Shown: positions 16,405-25,834 of the stretch, piece after piece
How the letters are laid out: each line of letters begins with the position of its first letter
Position numbering within the stretch: position 1 is the stretch's first letter
Origin: QWOP01 sp003669605
GTDB lineage: Bacteria > Planctomycetota > Planctomycetia > Pirellulales > UBA1268
Length of the DNA stretch: 51,915 bases
Assembly: GCA_947481985.1 (NCBI GenBank)
Contig: CANKIK010000016.1
Location: 1 to 51,915 of the forward strand
Reading direction: 5' to 3'
Notes under the pieces: generated by a model
What the model was told of the DNA's origin: nothing
Databases searched by the model: none
The model's input: the letters and a program-made list of their open reading frames with translations, nothing else
Position numbers and translations under genes: made by a program

Positions 16405-19011
16405 ATGGCTATGCCTGCGTTGCCGATCGCCTGCCTGAGCGGACAGCCCCCTTCCCGGCCGACCGCCCTGCTCCGGGGGCTCATGGTCCGGGCAAGCCTC
16501 TGCTGTGCCGGCGGCCTGCTGCTCGGCTTTGCCGTCGGCCTGCCGGCGGGCCGGGTGTCTGCGGCCGACGCTGCCGCCAGCACGCGGATTGAGGTTTCCA
16601 CCGGAGAAGCCGATGGTGGGCCGGTGCATATCATCGGCACCGAAGGACGCCGCCAACTTGTCGTCTCCGCCGTCCCGGCCGGGAGCGATGCCGAGAAGTC
16701 GCGCGATGTCACCAGGCAGTCTGTCTACCGGGTCGAGCCAGCCACCCTCGCCACCGTGACCCCGGAGGGTGTGGTGACGCCCACGGCTGACGGCAGCGGC
16801 GAGATCGTCGTCACGGTGTCGGGGGTTCCCGGCCTATCCGAAGTCCCCGAAACCCGTCTCCCGCTGGTTGTAGCCCGGTTCGGCAATGACCCGCCGGTCG
16901 AATTTTATGGCCGGGTTGTCCCCGTATTCACGAAGTTTGGCTGCAACAGCGGCGGCTGCCACGGCAAGAGCGGTGGCCAGAATGGTTTCCGCCTCTCCCT
17001 CCTCGGTTTCGAGCCCGCCGAAGACCACGAACACCTCGTCAAAGAAGCCCGCGGCCGCCGGATCTCAACCACCGCTCCCGACGAAAGCCTTCTGCTGCTC
17101 AAAGCGGCGGCGGTCGTGCCTCACGGCGGTGGCCGGTTAATCGAAACCGGTTCCCCCTCCTACCGGCTGATCAGCCGCTGGATCGCCGAGGGGGCCCGTC
17201 CCGGCGATGCGACGGCACCGAAGGTTGTTGGTATTGAGGTCTTCCCCACCATCCGCGTCATGCATCCGGGGCAGTCGCAGCAGGTCCGTGTCATGGCCCT
17301 CCTCTCCGACGGCTCCAGGGAGGATGTGACCCCGATGGCGCAGTACGAGGTCAACGCCCCGGAGTTGGCAAGCGTCGATAAGTCGGGCGTCGTCTCCGCC
17401 GCCGAGCGCGGCAATGGCCCGCCGCGGAGCGGTGTGGCCGCCCTCATGATCCGCTACCAGAGCCAGGTGGCCGTCTTCCGGGCCACCGTGCCGTTGGAGT
17501 CGCCGCTGGAGAGAATGCCCGCCGCTACCACCTTCGCGCGGAACTTCGTCGACAACCACGTCCTCGACAATCTGGTCTCGCTCTCGCTGCCGCCGTCGGC
17601 CCGCTGCGACGACGCCACCTTCCTCCGCCGGGCCACGATCGACATCGCCGGGAGAGTGCCCACGCTCGATGAGACCCGAACTTTTCTGGAAGATTCCCAT
17701 CCTGCCAAGCGGGACCAACTCATCGACCGCCTCCTCGACAGCCCCGACTATGCCGACACCTTCGCCAACAAGTGGTCGGCCATTCTGCGCAATAAGCGGA
17801 CCGACGACGGCCTCCACCGCCACGGAAGTTACTCCTTCCATGAGTGGATTCGGGCGAGCCTGCAGGAGAACAAGCCCTACGACCAGTTCGTCCGCGATGT
17901 CGTCACCGCATCTGGCGAGGCGGGAGGAAATCCGGCCACGATCTGGTACCGGCAGGTCGTCGACACCAATCAGCAGGTCGAAGACCTGTCGCAGTTGTTC
18001 CTCGGCTTACGGCTCCAGTGCGCCCGCTGCCACCACCATCCCTTCGAGAAGTGGAGCACCGAGGACTACTACCAACTCTCCGCGTTCTTCTCCCGGATCG
18101 GCCGCAAGAAGGGGGCCCAGCCGGGCGAGGACCAGATCTTCCACAACCGCGGCACCCCCCAGGCCGCCGGCCCCAAGGGCACCCACCCGGCGGCGGTGCT
18201 CGGCGGCAAGCCTGCTGAACTGGCCGCTGACGTCGATCCCCGCGTGGCGCTGGTGGACTGGATGACGGCGCCTGCCAACCCCTTCTTCGCCCGCTCGCTG
18301 GTCAACCGCTACTGGAAGCATTTCTTCTCCCGCGGACTGGTTGAGCCGGAAGACGACATGCGGCTCACCAATCCGCCGACCAATCCCGCTCTCCTCGACG
18401 CCTTGGCGGCCGACTTCGCGCAGCACGGTTACGACCTCAAGCACCTCATCCGCACCATCTGCCGGTCGAACACCTACCAACTCTCGGCGGAGCCCAATGA
18501 GTTCAATGCCGAAGACCGGCAGAGTTTCTCCCGCTTCTATCCGCGGAGGCTCCCCGCTGAAGTTGCCCTCGACGCCATCGACGTCCTCACCGGCAAGCAG
18601 ACCTCGTTCGCCGGTGTCCTCGCTGGCACCCGCTCGATCCAGCTCCCCGACCCCAACTTCGGCAACTACTTCCTCACCGTCTTCGGCCGCCCCAACGGCG
18701 ACAGCGCCTGCGAATGCGAACGGGTCTCGGAAGCGAATCTCGCCCAGAGCATCCACCTCATCAACTCCGCCGACATCCTCGGCAAATTGGGGGGCGATGG
18801 CCGGGCCTCGCGACTCACCGGCGACGCCCAGCACGATGACGGATCGAAGATCGCCGAACTCTATCTGGTGGCCTTCTCACGGCCACCGTCGCTCGAGGAG
18901 AGCGGCTTGGTGCAGAAATACCTCGAAGGCCACGCCGACAATCGGCAATCGGCCTACGAGGATGTGATCTGGTCGCTGCTCAACACCAAGGAATTTCTTT
19001 TCAACCACTAA
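16405..19011 (+). CDS. heme-c DUF1549/DUF1553 protein with bacterial Ig-like domains
   Basis: An 868-residue exported protein. ATG 16405 has GAGGAGAG just upstream and opens a long signal peptide (hydrophobic run ASLCCAGGLLLGFAVGLPAG). Residues about 60-165 and 270-365 resemble Big_2-type Ig domains (VEPATLATVTPEGVVTP; APELASVDKSGVVSA). Between them lies an unusual heme motif, CNSGGCH (Cys180, Cys185, His186; CX4CH instead of CX2CH). DUF1549 (about 385-590) contains a canonical CARCH (Cys539, Cys542, His543), and DUF1553 (about 610-865) closes the protein with FARSLVNRYWKHFFSRGLVE. Redox or substrate-binding function is inferred. It heads a three-gene operon with the PPC and WD40 proteins. 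Confidence 0.9.
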   Translation: MAMPALPIACLSGQPPSRPTALLRGLMVRASLCCAGGLLLGFAVGLPAGRVSAADAAASTRIEVSTGEADGGPVHIIGTEGRRQLVVSAVPAGSDAEKSRDVTRQSVYRVEPATLATVTPEGVVTPTADGSGEIVVTVSGVPGLSEVPETRLPLVVARFGNDPPVEFYGRVVPVFTKFGCNSGGCHGKSGGQNGFRLSLLGFEPAEDHEHLVKEARGRRISTTAPDESLLLLKAAAVVPHGGGRLIETGSPSYRLISRWIAEGARPGDATAPKVVGIEVFPTIRVMHPGQSQQVRVMALLSDGSREDVTPMAQYEVNAPELASVDKSGVVSAAERGNGPPRSGVAALMIRYQSQVAVFRATVPLESPLERMPAATTFARNFVDNHVLDNLVSLSLPPSARCDDATFLRRATIDIAGRVPTLDETRTFLEDSHPAKRDQLIDRLLDSPDYADTFANKWSAILRNKRTDDGLHRHGSYSFHEWIRASLQENKPYDQFVRDVVTASGEAGGNPATIWYRQVVDTNQQVEDLSQLFLGLRLQCARCHHHPFEKWSTEDYYQLSAFFSRIGRKKGAQPGEDQIFHNRGTPQAAGPKGTHPAAVLGGKPAELAADVDPRVALVDWMTAPANPFFARSLVNRYWKHFFSRGLVEPEDDMRLTNPPTNPALLDALAADFAQHGYDLKHLIRTICRSNTYQLSAEPNEFNAEDRQSFSRFYPRRLPAEVALDAIDVLTGKQTSFAGVLAGTRSIQLPDPNFGNYFLTVFGRPNGDSACECERVSEANLAQSIHLINSADILGKLGGDGRASRLTGDAQHDDGSKIAELYLVAFSRPPSLEESGLVQKYLEGHADNRQSAYEDVIWSLLNTKEFLFNH

Positions 19012-19191
19012 GCCCCCTCCACCCGTCAGGCATGGATGCGAGGCAGGGAGTCGCTTCCCGAGAGTGCCCTTCAAAAGGGACTTTCCTGGACCAGACCCCC
19101 TTGCCGCAGACACCGTCGGCCAGCGACTCGCCCGGGGGCTCCCAACCGCGGTGGGCCGTTGTCCGCCCCCACCCCCGCGGAACGCACGCCC

Positions 19192-22053
19192 ATGAGCCCC
19201 TTGAGCCTTTCCCAGTCTGGCCACCCCGCTCCCTGCAGCCGCTGCTGGTTGTTCTCCCGCCTGCTTGGAGCGCTGCTGGCGGGGTTTGCCCCCCTCCCAG
19301 CCTGGGCCGACTTTCCGCGGGCCGTGCTCGCGTCGCTCCAGCCGCCGGGGGGCAAGCAGGGGACGCAGGTGGAAGTCACGCTTCTGGGGGCGGATCTCGA
19401 CGACTTAGAGACGTTGATCTTCTCGCACCCAGGGATCACCGCCGTGCCGGCGATGACTGCGCCGACGGAGTTTGATCCCCAGCCCCGCCCGATCGCGCGG
19501 AAGATGCTCGTCGCCATCGCCCCCGACGTCCCGGCCGGACTGTACGACGTGGCGGCGGTGGGCCGGTTTGGGGTCAGCAATCCGCGCGAGTTCGTCGTCG
19601 GCATCGGCGCCGAAATCGCCAAGAACGGCGACATCGATTCTCCCGGAAAGGCTCTCGAGGTGCCGTTCGATGCGACCGTCACCGGCCGGGCGACAGCCGG
19701 CAAGGCCGACCACTACGCCGTCTCCCTCAAGGCCGGTCAGCGGATCCGCGCGGAGGCCTGGGTGCGTCGGATCGACTCTCGAATGGAAGCGGTGCTCGAG
19801 ATCACCGATCCTAACGGGCATCTCCTCGCCACCGCGCGGCGCAGGCATTCCGACGATCCGTTCCTCGACTTCACGGCGCCGGCCGATGGCCGCTACATTC
19901 TCCGTATCCACGATCTTTACGCCGGCGGCGGCGATGACGCGCACTACCGTCTTTCCATCTCCACCGCTCCGCAGATCGACTTTGTCTTTCCCCCGGTGGC
20001 CCGCGTCGGGGAGTCGGTGAAGGTCAGTGTCTTCGGACGCGGACTCGCCGGCAGCACCCCGGCAGTGATCAGCGGTTCCCCGGAAGATGGCACGGCGGGA
20101 CTCGAAGAGGTGTCGATCGACGCCCGCGCCGGCGACCCGGCCCGCAGTGCAGTGGCCCGCAACGCCTGGCGGATGCTCGCGCCACGCGATTCGGCTTCCG
20201 ATCTGGTCGATCTGTTTGGAGACGTGCCCGGTGCCAGCCAGCCCCTTGCTCCAGCCATCCTGGCACCAACCGCCCCGGTGCGCGAAACCGAGCCCAACGA
20301 CCTGCCGGCGGCCCCGCAGGCGATCACACTGCCAGCCACGCTCGCCGGCAGGTTCCATCCCCGCGGCGACCGCGACTGGTTCTCCTTCGAGGCCAAGGCG
20401 GGCGACATCTTCGTCTTCGAATTGTTCTCCGCGCGGCTGGGACTGGCCACCGATGCGGCACTGACGATCGAGAGCGTCACGATCGACGCCGACGGCAAGC
20501 CGGTGGGCAAGGAACTGGCCTATGCCGACGACGGGCCGGCGGAGTTCGTCGGCGGTGCCATCGACCGCCCCTCCACCGACCCGCTGATCGAGTTCAAAGC
20601 TCCCGCCGACGGCGCCTACCGGGTGCTGGTTCGCGATTTGAAGGTCGATTCCCGGGCTGCCCCCGAAAATGCCTGGGTGCTGCAGATCCGTCGGCCGAGT
20701 CCCGATTTCAAACTCCTGGCGCTGCTTGCGGAGCAGAACCGCGCCGATGCCAACAAGGCCGGCAACGCTATGCCGATTCTCGACATCGGTGGGTCGACGA
20801 CGATCGACGTCTGCGTCTTCCGCACCGACGGCTTTGCCGGTGAGATCACGGTGCAGGCTGAGGGATTGCCCCCCGGTGTGACCGCGTCGCCGGCAGGGCC
20901 TTCCAAGGCCTCCCGCTTCCAGTTGGTGCTCTCGGCAGCGGAGGGGATGAAGCCCTGGTCGGGCACGGTGCGCGTGGTGGGGAAGGCGAAGGTCGGCGAC
21001 GCCGACGTGGTCCGCACCGCCCGCGTGGCGGCTCTCCGCTGGAACGCCGACAACCAAAACCAGGCCCGCGTCGTCCGCGAACTCCACGATCTGCCGCTGG
21101 CGGTGACCGCGGAGGCGGCACCGGTGACGGTGGCACCGAACGAAACGAAGATCTGGGAGACCGCACGCGGTGGCAAGGTGTCGATTCCCTTGGCAGTCGT
21201 GCACCGCCCAGGGGCGAAGGGGGAGATGGCACTGACCGCCCCGGGATTGCCGGGGGAACTGAAGGTCCCGGAAATCAAGGTTGCCGAGGCCGCGACCACC
21301 AGTAGCGCCGAGATCGATCTCGATCCCAAACTCCCGGCCGGCACCTACCAGATCGTCCTCCGCGGCGCTACCAAGATGGCCTATGCCCGCAATCCCCAAG
21401 CGGCCGAGTTGGCGAAGGCCGACTTCGAGAGGATCACGGCTGTCGCCCAGGAACGCGCCGGACAGGTCGAGGCGGCCAAACAGACGCTCGCCGCCGCCGA
21501 CAAGGCGCTTGCCGATCTCCAGGCCGCTGGGCAGCAGCCCACTGCAGACCAGACCGAAGCCCGAGCCAAGGCCGATGCGCAGCTGAAGGATCTCGAAGCC
21601 AAGGCCAAGGCCGCCGAGGAGGAACGGGTGCGGCGGGAGAAGGTCTCGGCCGACGCCGCGGCAGCGGCTGCCCCCAAAGACATCGACGTGCCGGTGGTTG
21701 TCCCCTCGATCATGCTCACCGTCGCCGAGGTGCCACTGTTCTTCGCCGCGATCCCCGAGGTGAGTGTGAAGCAGGGCGCCGCAGTCGATCTGCCGATCCC
21801 CTTCGAGCGCCGCTACGGCCTCGCCGGCGACGTGATTCTTGAGACCGCACCAGTCACTCCCGTACCGGGGCTGTCGGTGGCGGCGCTCACCGTGCCGGGT
21901 GACCAGGCCCAAGGAAGCGTTAAGGTCGTCACGACCGGCGAAACTCCCCCTGGCCGATACGAGTTGGTCTTGAAGGGTAAGGTGAAGTTTTACGATCGGG
22001 ATGTCGTTACCGAACAAAGGATCTCGGTGGTCGTCGAGCCACCGGTGCAGTGA
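19192..22053 (+). CDS. PPC-domain surface protein with a C-terminal coiled coil
   Basis: A 953-residue exported protein. The frame is open from 19036, but ATG 19192 gives a signal peptide (FSRLLGALLAGFAPLPAWA, cleavage near residue 41). Residues about 157-257 and 363-500 match pre-peptidase C-terminal (PPC) beta-sandwiches (FTAPADGRYILRIHD; FKAPADGAYRVLVRD), the second preceded by ETEPND, a common lead-in to such domains. Residues 737-827 are a charged Ala-rich coiled coil (EAAKQTLAAADKALADLQ). Beta-rich Ig-like segments make up most of the rest. PPC domains usually bind ligands or keep secreted enzymes soluble; no protease or other catalytic motif is seen. It lies 180 bp behind the heme protein and 101 bp before the WD40 protein. 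Confidence 0.85.
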   Translation: MSPLSLSQSGHPAPCSRCWLFSRLLGALLAGFAPLPAWADFPRAVLASLQPPGGKQGTQVEVTLLGADLDDLETLIFSHPGITAVPAMTAPTEFDPQPRPIARKMLVAIAPDVPAGLYDVAAVGRFGVSNPREFVVGIGAEIAKNGDIDSPGKALEVPFDATVTGRATAGKADHYAVSLKAGQRIRAEAWVRRIDSRMEAVLEITDPNGHLLATARRRHSDDPFLDFTAPADGRYILRIHDLYAGGGDDAHYRLSISTAPQIDFVFPPVARVGESVKVSVFGRGLAGSTPAVISGSPEDGTAGLEEVSIDARAGDPARSAVARNAWRMLAPRDSASDLVDLFGDVPGASQPLAPAILAPTAPVRETEPNDLPAAPQAITLPATLAGRFHPRGDRDWFSFEAKAGDIFVFELFSARLGLATDAALTIESVTIDADGKPVGKELAYADDGPAEFVGGAIDRPSTDPLIEFKAPADGAYRVLVRDLKVDSRAAPENAWVLQIRRPSPDFKLLALLAEQNRADANKAGNAMPILDIGGSTTIDVCVFRTDGFAGEITVQAEGLPPGVTASPAGPSKASRFQLVLSAAEGMKPWSGTVRVVGKAKVGDADVVRTARVAALRWNADNQNQARVVRELHDLPLAVTAEAAPVTVAPNETKIWETARGGKVSIPLAVVHRPGAKGEMALTAPGLPGELKVPEIKVAEAATTSSAEIDLDPKLPAGTYQIVLRGATKMAYARNPQAAELAKADFERITAVAQERAGQVEAAKQTLAAADKALADLQAAGQQPTADQTEARAKADAQLKDLEAKAKAAEEERVRREKVSADAAAAAAPKDIDVPVVVPSIMLTVAEVPLFFAAIPEVSVKQGAAVDLPIPFERRYGLAGDVILETAPVTPVPGLSVAALTVPGDQAQGSVKVVTTGETPPGRYELVLKGKVKFYDRDVVTEQRISVVVEPPVQ

Positions 22054-22154
22054 GCAGATTGGCTTTGGGTGACGTCAGGCGAGCGTGATTTCCCCGGACC
22101 GCCGCCCCAACTTTCGGTGCGAACAAGAGTCCATTCCTGAACGAGGAACGTTCC

Positions 22155-25100
22155 ATGAGCAGCATGAGCAGCATGAACAGCCTGAGCAACACGAACAGCC
22201 TGAGCAGCAGCCGTTCCAACCCCCTCGTGGCGAAGGCCTTGGTGTCTCGCCTCTGGCGCCGCTCGGCTGGGAGTGCATTGCTCGCTGCATCGGGGTTGTT
22301 GGTCGCGCCGGGTTGGTTCGCCGCGGCAGCCCGCGCCGATGGCCTGCCGATCACCCCGCCGGTCCGCACCGACGCCGTCCGCTTTCAGGACGAGATCCTG
22401 CCGATGCTCGCCGCCAACTGCACCGCCTGCCACAACGCCAAGATCCACGAAGGCGGACTAATCCTCGATTCCTACAAGTCGCTGCTCACCGGTGGCGATT
22501 CCGGTCCCGGAGTGGTGGCAGGCAAGGTGGCGGAGAGCCCGCTGTGGCTCCGTTCGGCGCACCTCCAGGAGGACTTCATGCCTCCCCCCGACAACAAAGT
22601 GGGGGCCAAGGCGTTGACCCCTGAGCAACTCGGCCTCCTTGAGCGCTGGATCACTGACGGGGCGATTGCCGGGCCTGCAATGGAGCACAAGGCGATCGCG
22701 TGGCGGCCGATTCCGGCAGGCGCCGGGAGCGTGCTGGCAGTGGCGATGAGCAACGACGGCCGGTTCACCGCCGCATCACGCGCAGGGAGGCTCTCCGTCT
22801 ACGACACTGCTTCGGGAGGCCTGCTCGGCGCGCTTGTCGATCCCGCGACTGCCACCGAACCAGCCTTTGCCGACACCGCCCACCGCGACACGATTCTCTC
22901 GCTAGCGATCTCCCCCACCGACGACTCGATCGCCTCCGGTTCCTTCCGCACCGTAAAACTCTGGCAGCGGCAGCGGGCCTCGAGGCTCGCCGAAATCACC
23001 GAGACCGCTGGCATCACGAGCCTCGTTTCCGCCGGCACGACCGCCGCCTGTGGCCGACCGGACGGCGCCGTGATCATTCTGGATGCCACCAGCGGCGCGG
23101 TTCGTCGCGCCTTGAAAGCCCATACTGCGGCCGTCGCTGCGGTAGCGCTCTCCGCCGACGGAGCCACCCTCTATTCGGCCGGTGCCGATGGCAGCATCGT
23201 GGCCACCAACTCCGCCGACGGTGTCGTCGCCGGCCGCTTCATGCGTCCTGCTGGCGTCAGGGCGCTGGCTGTCACCGCCGCCGGATCGCAATTGGCGATT
23301 GCGGACGCCGACGGCATCGTCCGCACTTTCGCACTGCCGCTGCCGGCACCACCTGTCGATCCGGTGGTCGCAGCTCCCAAGCCAATCAAGGAATTGAATG
23401 CTGGTGCCGGGCCGGTCGTATCGCTGAGCGATACCTCCACGCTCTCCGGCCATCTTCTCGCTGGGGGCGCCGATGGCACGATCCGCCTCTGGAATGTGGA
23501 GGGGGGGGCAGTCGTGCGGCAATTCGCTCACGGCGGGACGCTCGGTGGCATGGCACTCAATGCCGACGGAACCAGACTCGCGACTGTCGGCACCGTGCCT
23601 GGCGTGAAACTCTGGAACGTCGCCGACGGGGCGCTGGTGGCTGAGTGGAAGGGGGACGTGCGGATCGCCGAGAGGCTGCGGATCGCCGACGTCGACGTCG
23701 CCGTCCGCAAGCAGGACGTGGAATATGGCAAGGCACAGGTGACGGCCGCCGAGAAGGCGATCGAGGCTGCCAATACCGAAATGACTCAGTCGACCGAGAA
23801 GTTCGCCGCCGCCGACAAGGCGCTCGGCGAGAAAGCCGAGGCGGTGAAGACGGCACTGGTGGCCGCCGACGAGGCGGGAAAGATGGCTGAACTGGCCGGC
23901 ACCGCTCTCACGCAGTCGACCGCAGCCCACGAAGCGGCGACCAAGGCTGCCGTCGCTGTCGTCGCGGCGATGGAGGGAACAGTCGCCGGCAGGGACGCCT
24001 TCGCGCTGGTGGCGGCTTCAAGCGCCGGTGACGCGGCCGCTGCCGAGGCGCTGAAGAGCTTCGAAGCCGCCGCCGCGGCAGCCGCCGCAGCCCGCGCCGC
24101 CGCCGATCAGGCCGTCGTCCAAGCCGCCCAGCAGATCGAGCGGGCCAAGGCGAAGGCCGACGAGGCGACGAAGAAGATGGAGGAGATGAAGAAGGCCGCT
24201 GTCGCCGCAGAGGATGCCCGCAAGGGGGCCGAGACCGCCGCCACCTCCGCCAAGCGGGCCGTTGAGTTCGCCCAGGCCCAGGTCACCCGCTCCAACGAAG
24301 ACCTTCCCAAGCGGAAGGAAGAGTCCACCAAGTCGGAGGCCGATGCGGCCGCTTCCGATCAGGCCCGCCTCACGCTTGCCGAGCAGAAGACGGCCTCGGA
24401 GAAGCCGGCCGCTGCGGTCGCTTTCTCCCCCGACGGCAACTGGATCGCATGTGCCGGGGCGGACGGCATCGTCTCGCTGCACGGCGGGCAGGACGCGATT
24501 CCGCGTGACACCTGGGACGGTGGTGCCGGCGAATCGAAAGCCCTCGTCGCCTTCCTTGACAACGGACGGGCCGTGATTGGTGGCGGTGCGGCCGCGGCGG
24601 GCGTCTGGCAGGTGGCCCCGCGGTGGTCGCTCGCCCGCACGATCGGCGGGGAACTGACGCCGCCGGCCAGCGACGACCAGCCGGGCGTGCCGCCGCTCGA
24701 CGGCGTCACGGCCATGGCCTTCTCCCCCGACGGCACGATGCTCGCCACTGGCAGCGGCCGTGCCAGTCGCTCCGGAGAAATCAAACTTTGGAATGTGGCC
24801 GACGGGGCCCTCGTCCGCGAGCTTGCGGCGCCGCATTCCGACGCGGTGACGGCGCTTGAATTCTCCCGCGACGGCAAGTTCCTCGCCTCGGGTGGGACTG
24901 ATCGGTTTGTGAAGGTCCACACGGTTGCCGACGGCAAGCATCTGAAGAGTTTTGAGGGGCACACCGGCCACGTCCTCGGCGTTGCTTGGCAGGCCAACGG
25001 CCGCCGGCTTTCAAGCGCCGGAGCCGACAACGCCATCAAGATCTGGGACGTGGTCACCGGCGAGCAGCAGAGGACGATCGGTGGAGTGAAGAAGGAAGTC

Positions 25101-25349
25101 ACCGCCGTGAAGTTCATCGCTCCGGGCGAGGAGGTGATCGCCTGCTCCGGCGACCCGACGGTGCGGATCTACAATGCCGGCAATGGTGGCACGGTCCGCG
25201 AGTTTGCCGGCGCCGCCGACTTTGTGCAGTCGGTGGCAGCGGGCCCAACTTGGCTCGCCGCTGGCTGCCAAGACGGTAAGTTGCGGATCTGGACGGTGGC
25301 CGACGGCAAGCTCACCCAGACCATCGAGCCCTCCCCCGCGAAGCCGTGA
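22155..25349 (+). CDS. heme-c WD40 protein with a coiled coil between two propeller blocks
   Basis: A 1064-residue exported protein. ATG 22155 follows GAGGAACG and begins a Ser/Asn/Met-rich leader encoded by a short repeat, then a signal sequence ending near ARADG (residue 62). A PSCyt1-like heme domain follows, with CTACH (Cys89, Cys92, His93) and FMPPPDNKV. WD40-type repeats occupy about residues 190-500 (GGADGTIRLWNVEGG, GVKLWNVADGALV). Residues about 500-750 are an uninterrupted Ala/Lys/Glu-rich coiled coil. WD40 repeats resume at about 755-1060 (GEIKLWNVADGALV, NAIKIWDVVTGEQQ). Each block has enough repeats to contribute to, or form, a propeller. Interaction with the PPC protein through the coiled coils is an inference. 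Third gene of its operon. Confidence 0.9.
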   Translation: MSSMSSMNSLSNTNSLSSSRSNPLVAKALVSRLWRRSAGSALLAASGLLVAPGWFAAAARADGLPITPPVRTDAVRFQDEILPMLAANCTACHNAKIHEGGLILDSYKSLLTGGDSGPGVVAGKVAESPLWLRSAHLQEDFMPPPDNKVGAKALTPEQLGLLERWITDGAIAGPAMEHKAIAWRPIPAGAGSVLAVAMSNDGRFTAASRAGRLSVYDTASGGLLGALVDPATATEPAFADTAHRDTILSLAISPTDDSIASGSFRTVKLWQRQRASRLAEITETAGITSLVSAGTTAACGRPDGAVIILDATSGAVRRALKAHTAAVAAVALSADGATLYSAGADGSIVATNSADGVVAGRFMRPAGVRALAVTAAGSQLAIADADGIVRTFALPLPAPPVDPVVAAPKPIKELNAGAGPVVSLSDTSTLSGHLLAGGADGTIRLWNVEGGAVVRQFAHGGTLGGMALNADGTRLATVGTVPGVKLWNVADGALVAEWKGDVRIAERLRIADVDVAVRKQDVEYGKAQVTAAEKAIEAANTEMTQSTEKFAAADKALGEKAEAVKTALVAADEAGKMAELAGTALTQSTAAHEAATKAAVAVVAAMEGTVAGRDAFALVAASSAGDAAAAEALKSFEAAAAAAAAARAAADQAVVQAAQQIERAKAKADEATKKMEEMKKAAVAAEDARKGAETAATSAKRAVEFAQAQVTRSNEDLPKRKEESTKSEADAAASDQARLTLAEQKTASEKPAAAVAFSPDGNWIACAGADGIVSLHGGQDAIPRDTWDGGAGESKALVAFLDNGRAVIGGGAAAAGVWQVAPRWSLARTIGGELTPPASDDQPGVPPLDGVTAMAFSPDGTMLATGSGRASRSGEIKLWNVADGALVRELAAPHSDAVTALEFSRDGKFLASGGTDRFVKVHTVADGKHLKSFEGHTGHVLGVAWQANGRRLSSAGADNAIKIWDVVTGEQQRTIGGVKKEVTAVKFIAPGEEVIACSGDPTVRIYNAGNGGTVREFAGAADFVQSVAAGPTWLAAGCQDGKLRIWTVADGKLTQTIEPSPAKP

Positions 25350-25365
25350 GCGGCGGCGGGGAGCG

Positions 25366-25410
25366 TCAAGAAAGCTGGATCGCTCATGCGTCCATGATGG
25401 CCGCTTTTTT
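25366..25410 (+). terminator. possible terminator after the WD40 gene
   Basis: An imperfect stem (core CATG-CGTC-CATG, outer AGC with GCT) is followed by six T at 25405-25410. The outer pairing is poor, so this is a weak candidate for rho-independent termination of the surface operon. Confidence 0.3.
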
Positions 25411-25813
25411 AGCCGGGCCGGCAGTCAGCGTTGGGGGCGTGACATTCTGGCCCGTCGCCGCATGAGGGACCATAGGGACGGGCCAGAACCAATTCGCAGC
25501 AATCGGACGGAACCTTGTACCAGATGTGCTTCTCGGCCCCGGAAATCCCCTCCGCTTCTGTCGAACGAGCTAGCCGAGGACCAACAATCCCATTTGCCTT
25601 CAAGAGGTAGACAAAACCGATCTTCTCTTCGGAGGTGGTCGTGATTACGGCTGCCGCCGCCTCGTCTGGCTTCGAGGCCGCCAAGAGTGCAAGAACATCG
25701 CTGTGGCTCGGATGGTTCTCGCCGTAATCAACCAGCTTCTGATTCACTCGCGATTCAAGGTCGTGTAACGACATCCTCCGCTCTTCAAGCCGAATGAACG
25801 GTCTCCGCGACAT
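25409..25813 (-). CDS. hypothetical protein, no recognised family
   Basis: A 134-residue frame (a second start at 25774 gives 121 residues). It has a plausible protein composition: an N-terminal helix SLHDLESRVNQKLVDYGE, then a mixed segment and a short Cys-rich tail (CGDGPECHAPNADCRPG). The third-position G/C preference is weaker than in neighbouring genes, pointing to a different origin or relaxed selection. No good ribosome site is seen except GGAGG touching the 25774 ATG. It sits directly downstream of the broken zeta-companion gene. It may be real but could also be spurious. Confidence 0.4.
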   Translation of the reverse strand: MSRRPFIRLEERRMSLHDLESRVNQKLVDYGENHPSHSDVLALLAASKPDEAAAAVITTTSEEKIGFVYLLKANGIVGPRLARSTEAEGISGAEKHIWYKVPSDCCELVLARPYGPSCGDGPECHAPNADCRPG

Positions 25814-25834
25814 GTCCGCCCCGCCGGGCCACGA

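Noticed and set aside
19405..22017. 870-codon open frame antisense to the PPC-domain gene
   Set aside because: A shadow produced by high third-position G/C. Its translation is Arg/Gly/Asp-rich low complexity without any family motif, while the plus strand has a signal peptide and PPC domains.
22085..22624. Frame with an EHEQPEQ-type repeat upstream of the WD40 gene
   Set aside because: It arises from the same microrepeat read in another frame and overlaps the start of a gene with a signal peptide and heme motif.
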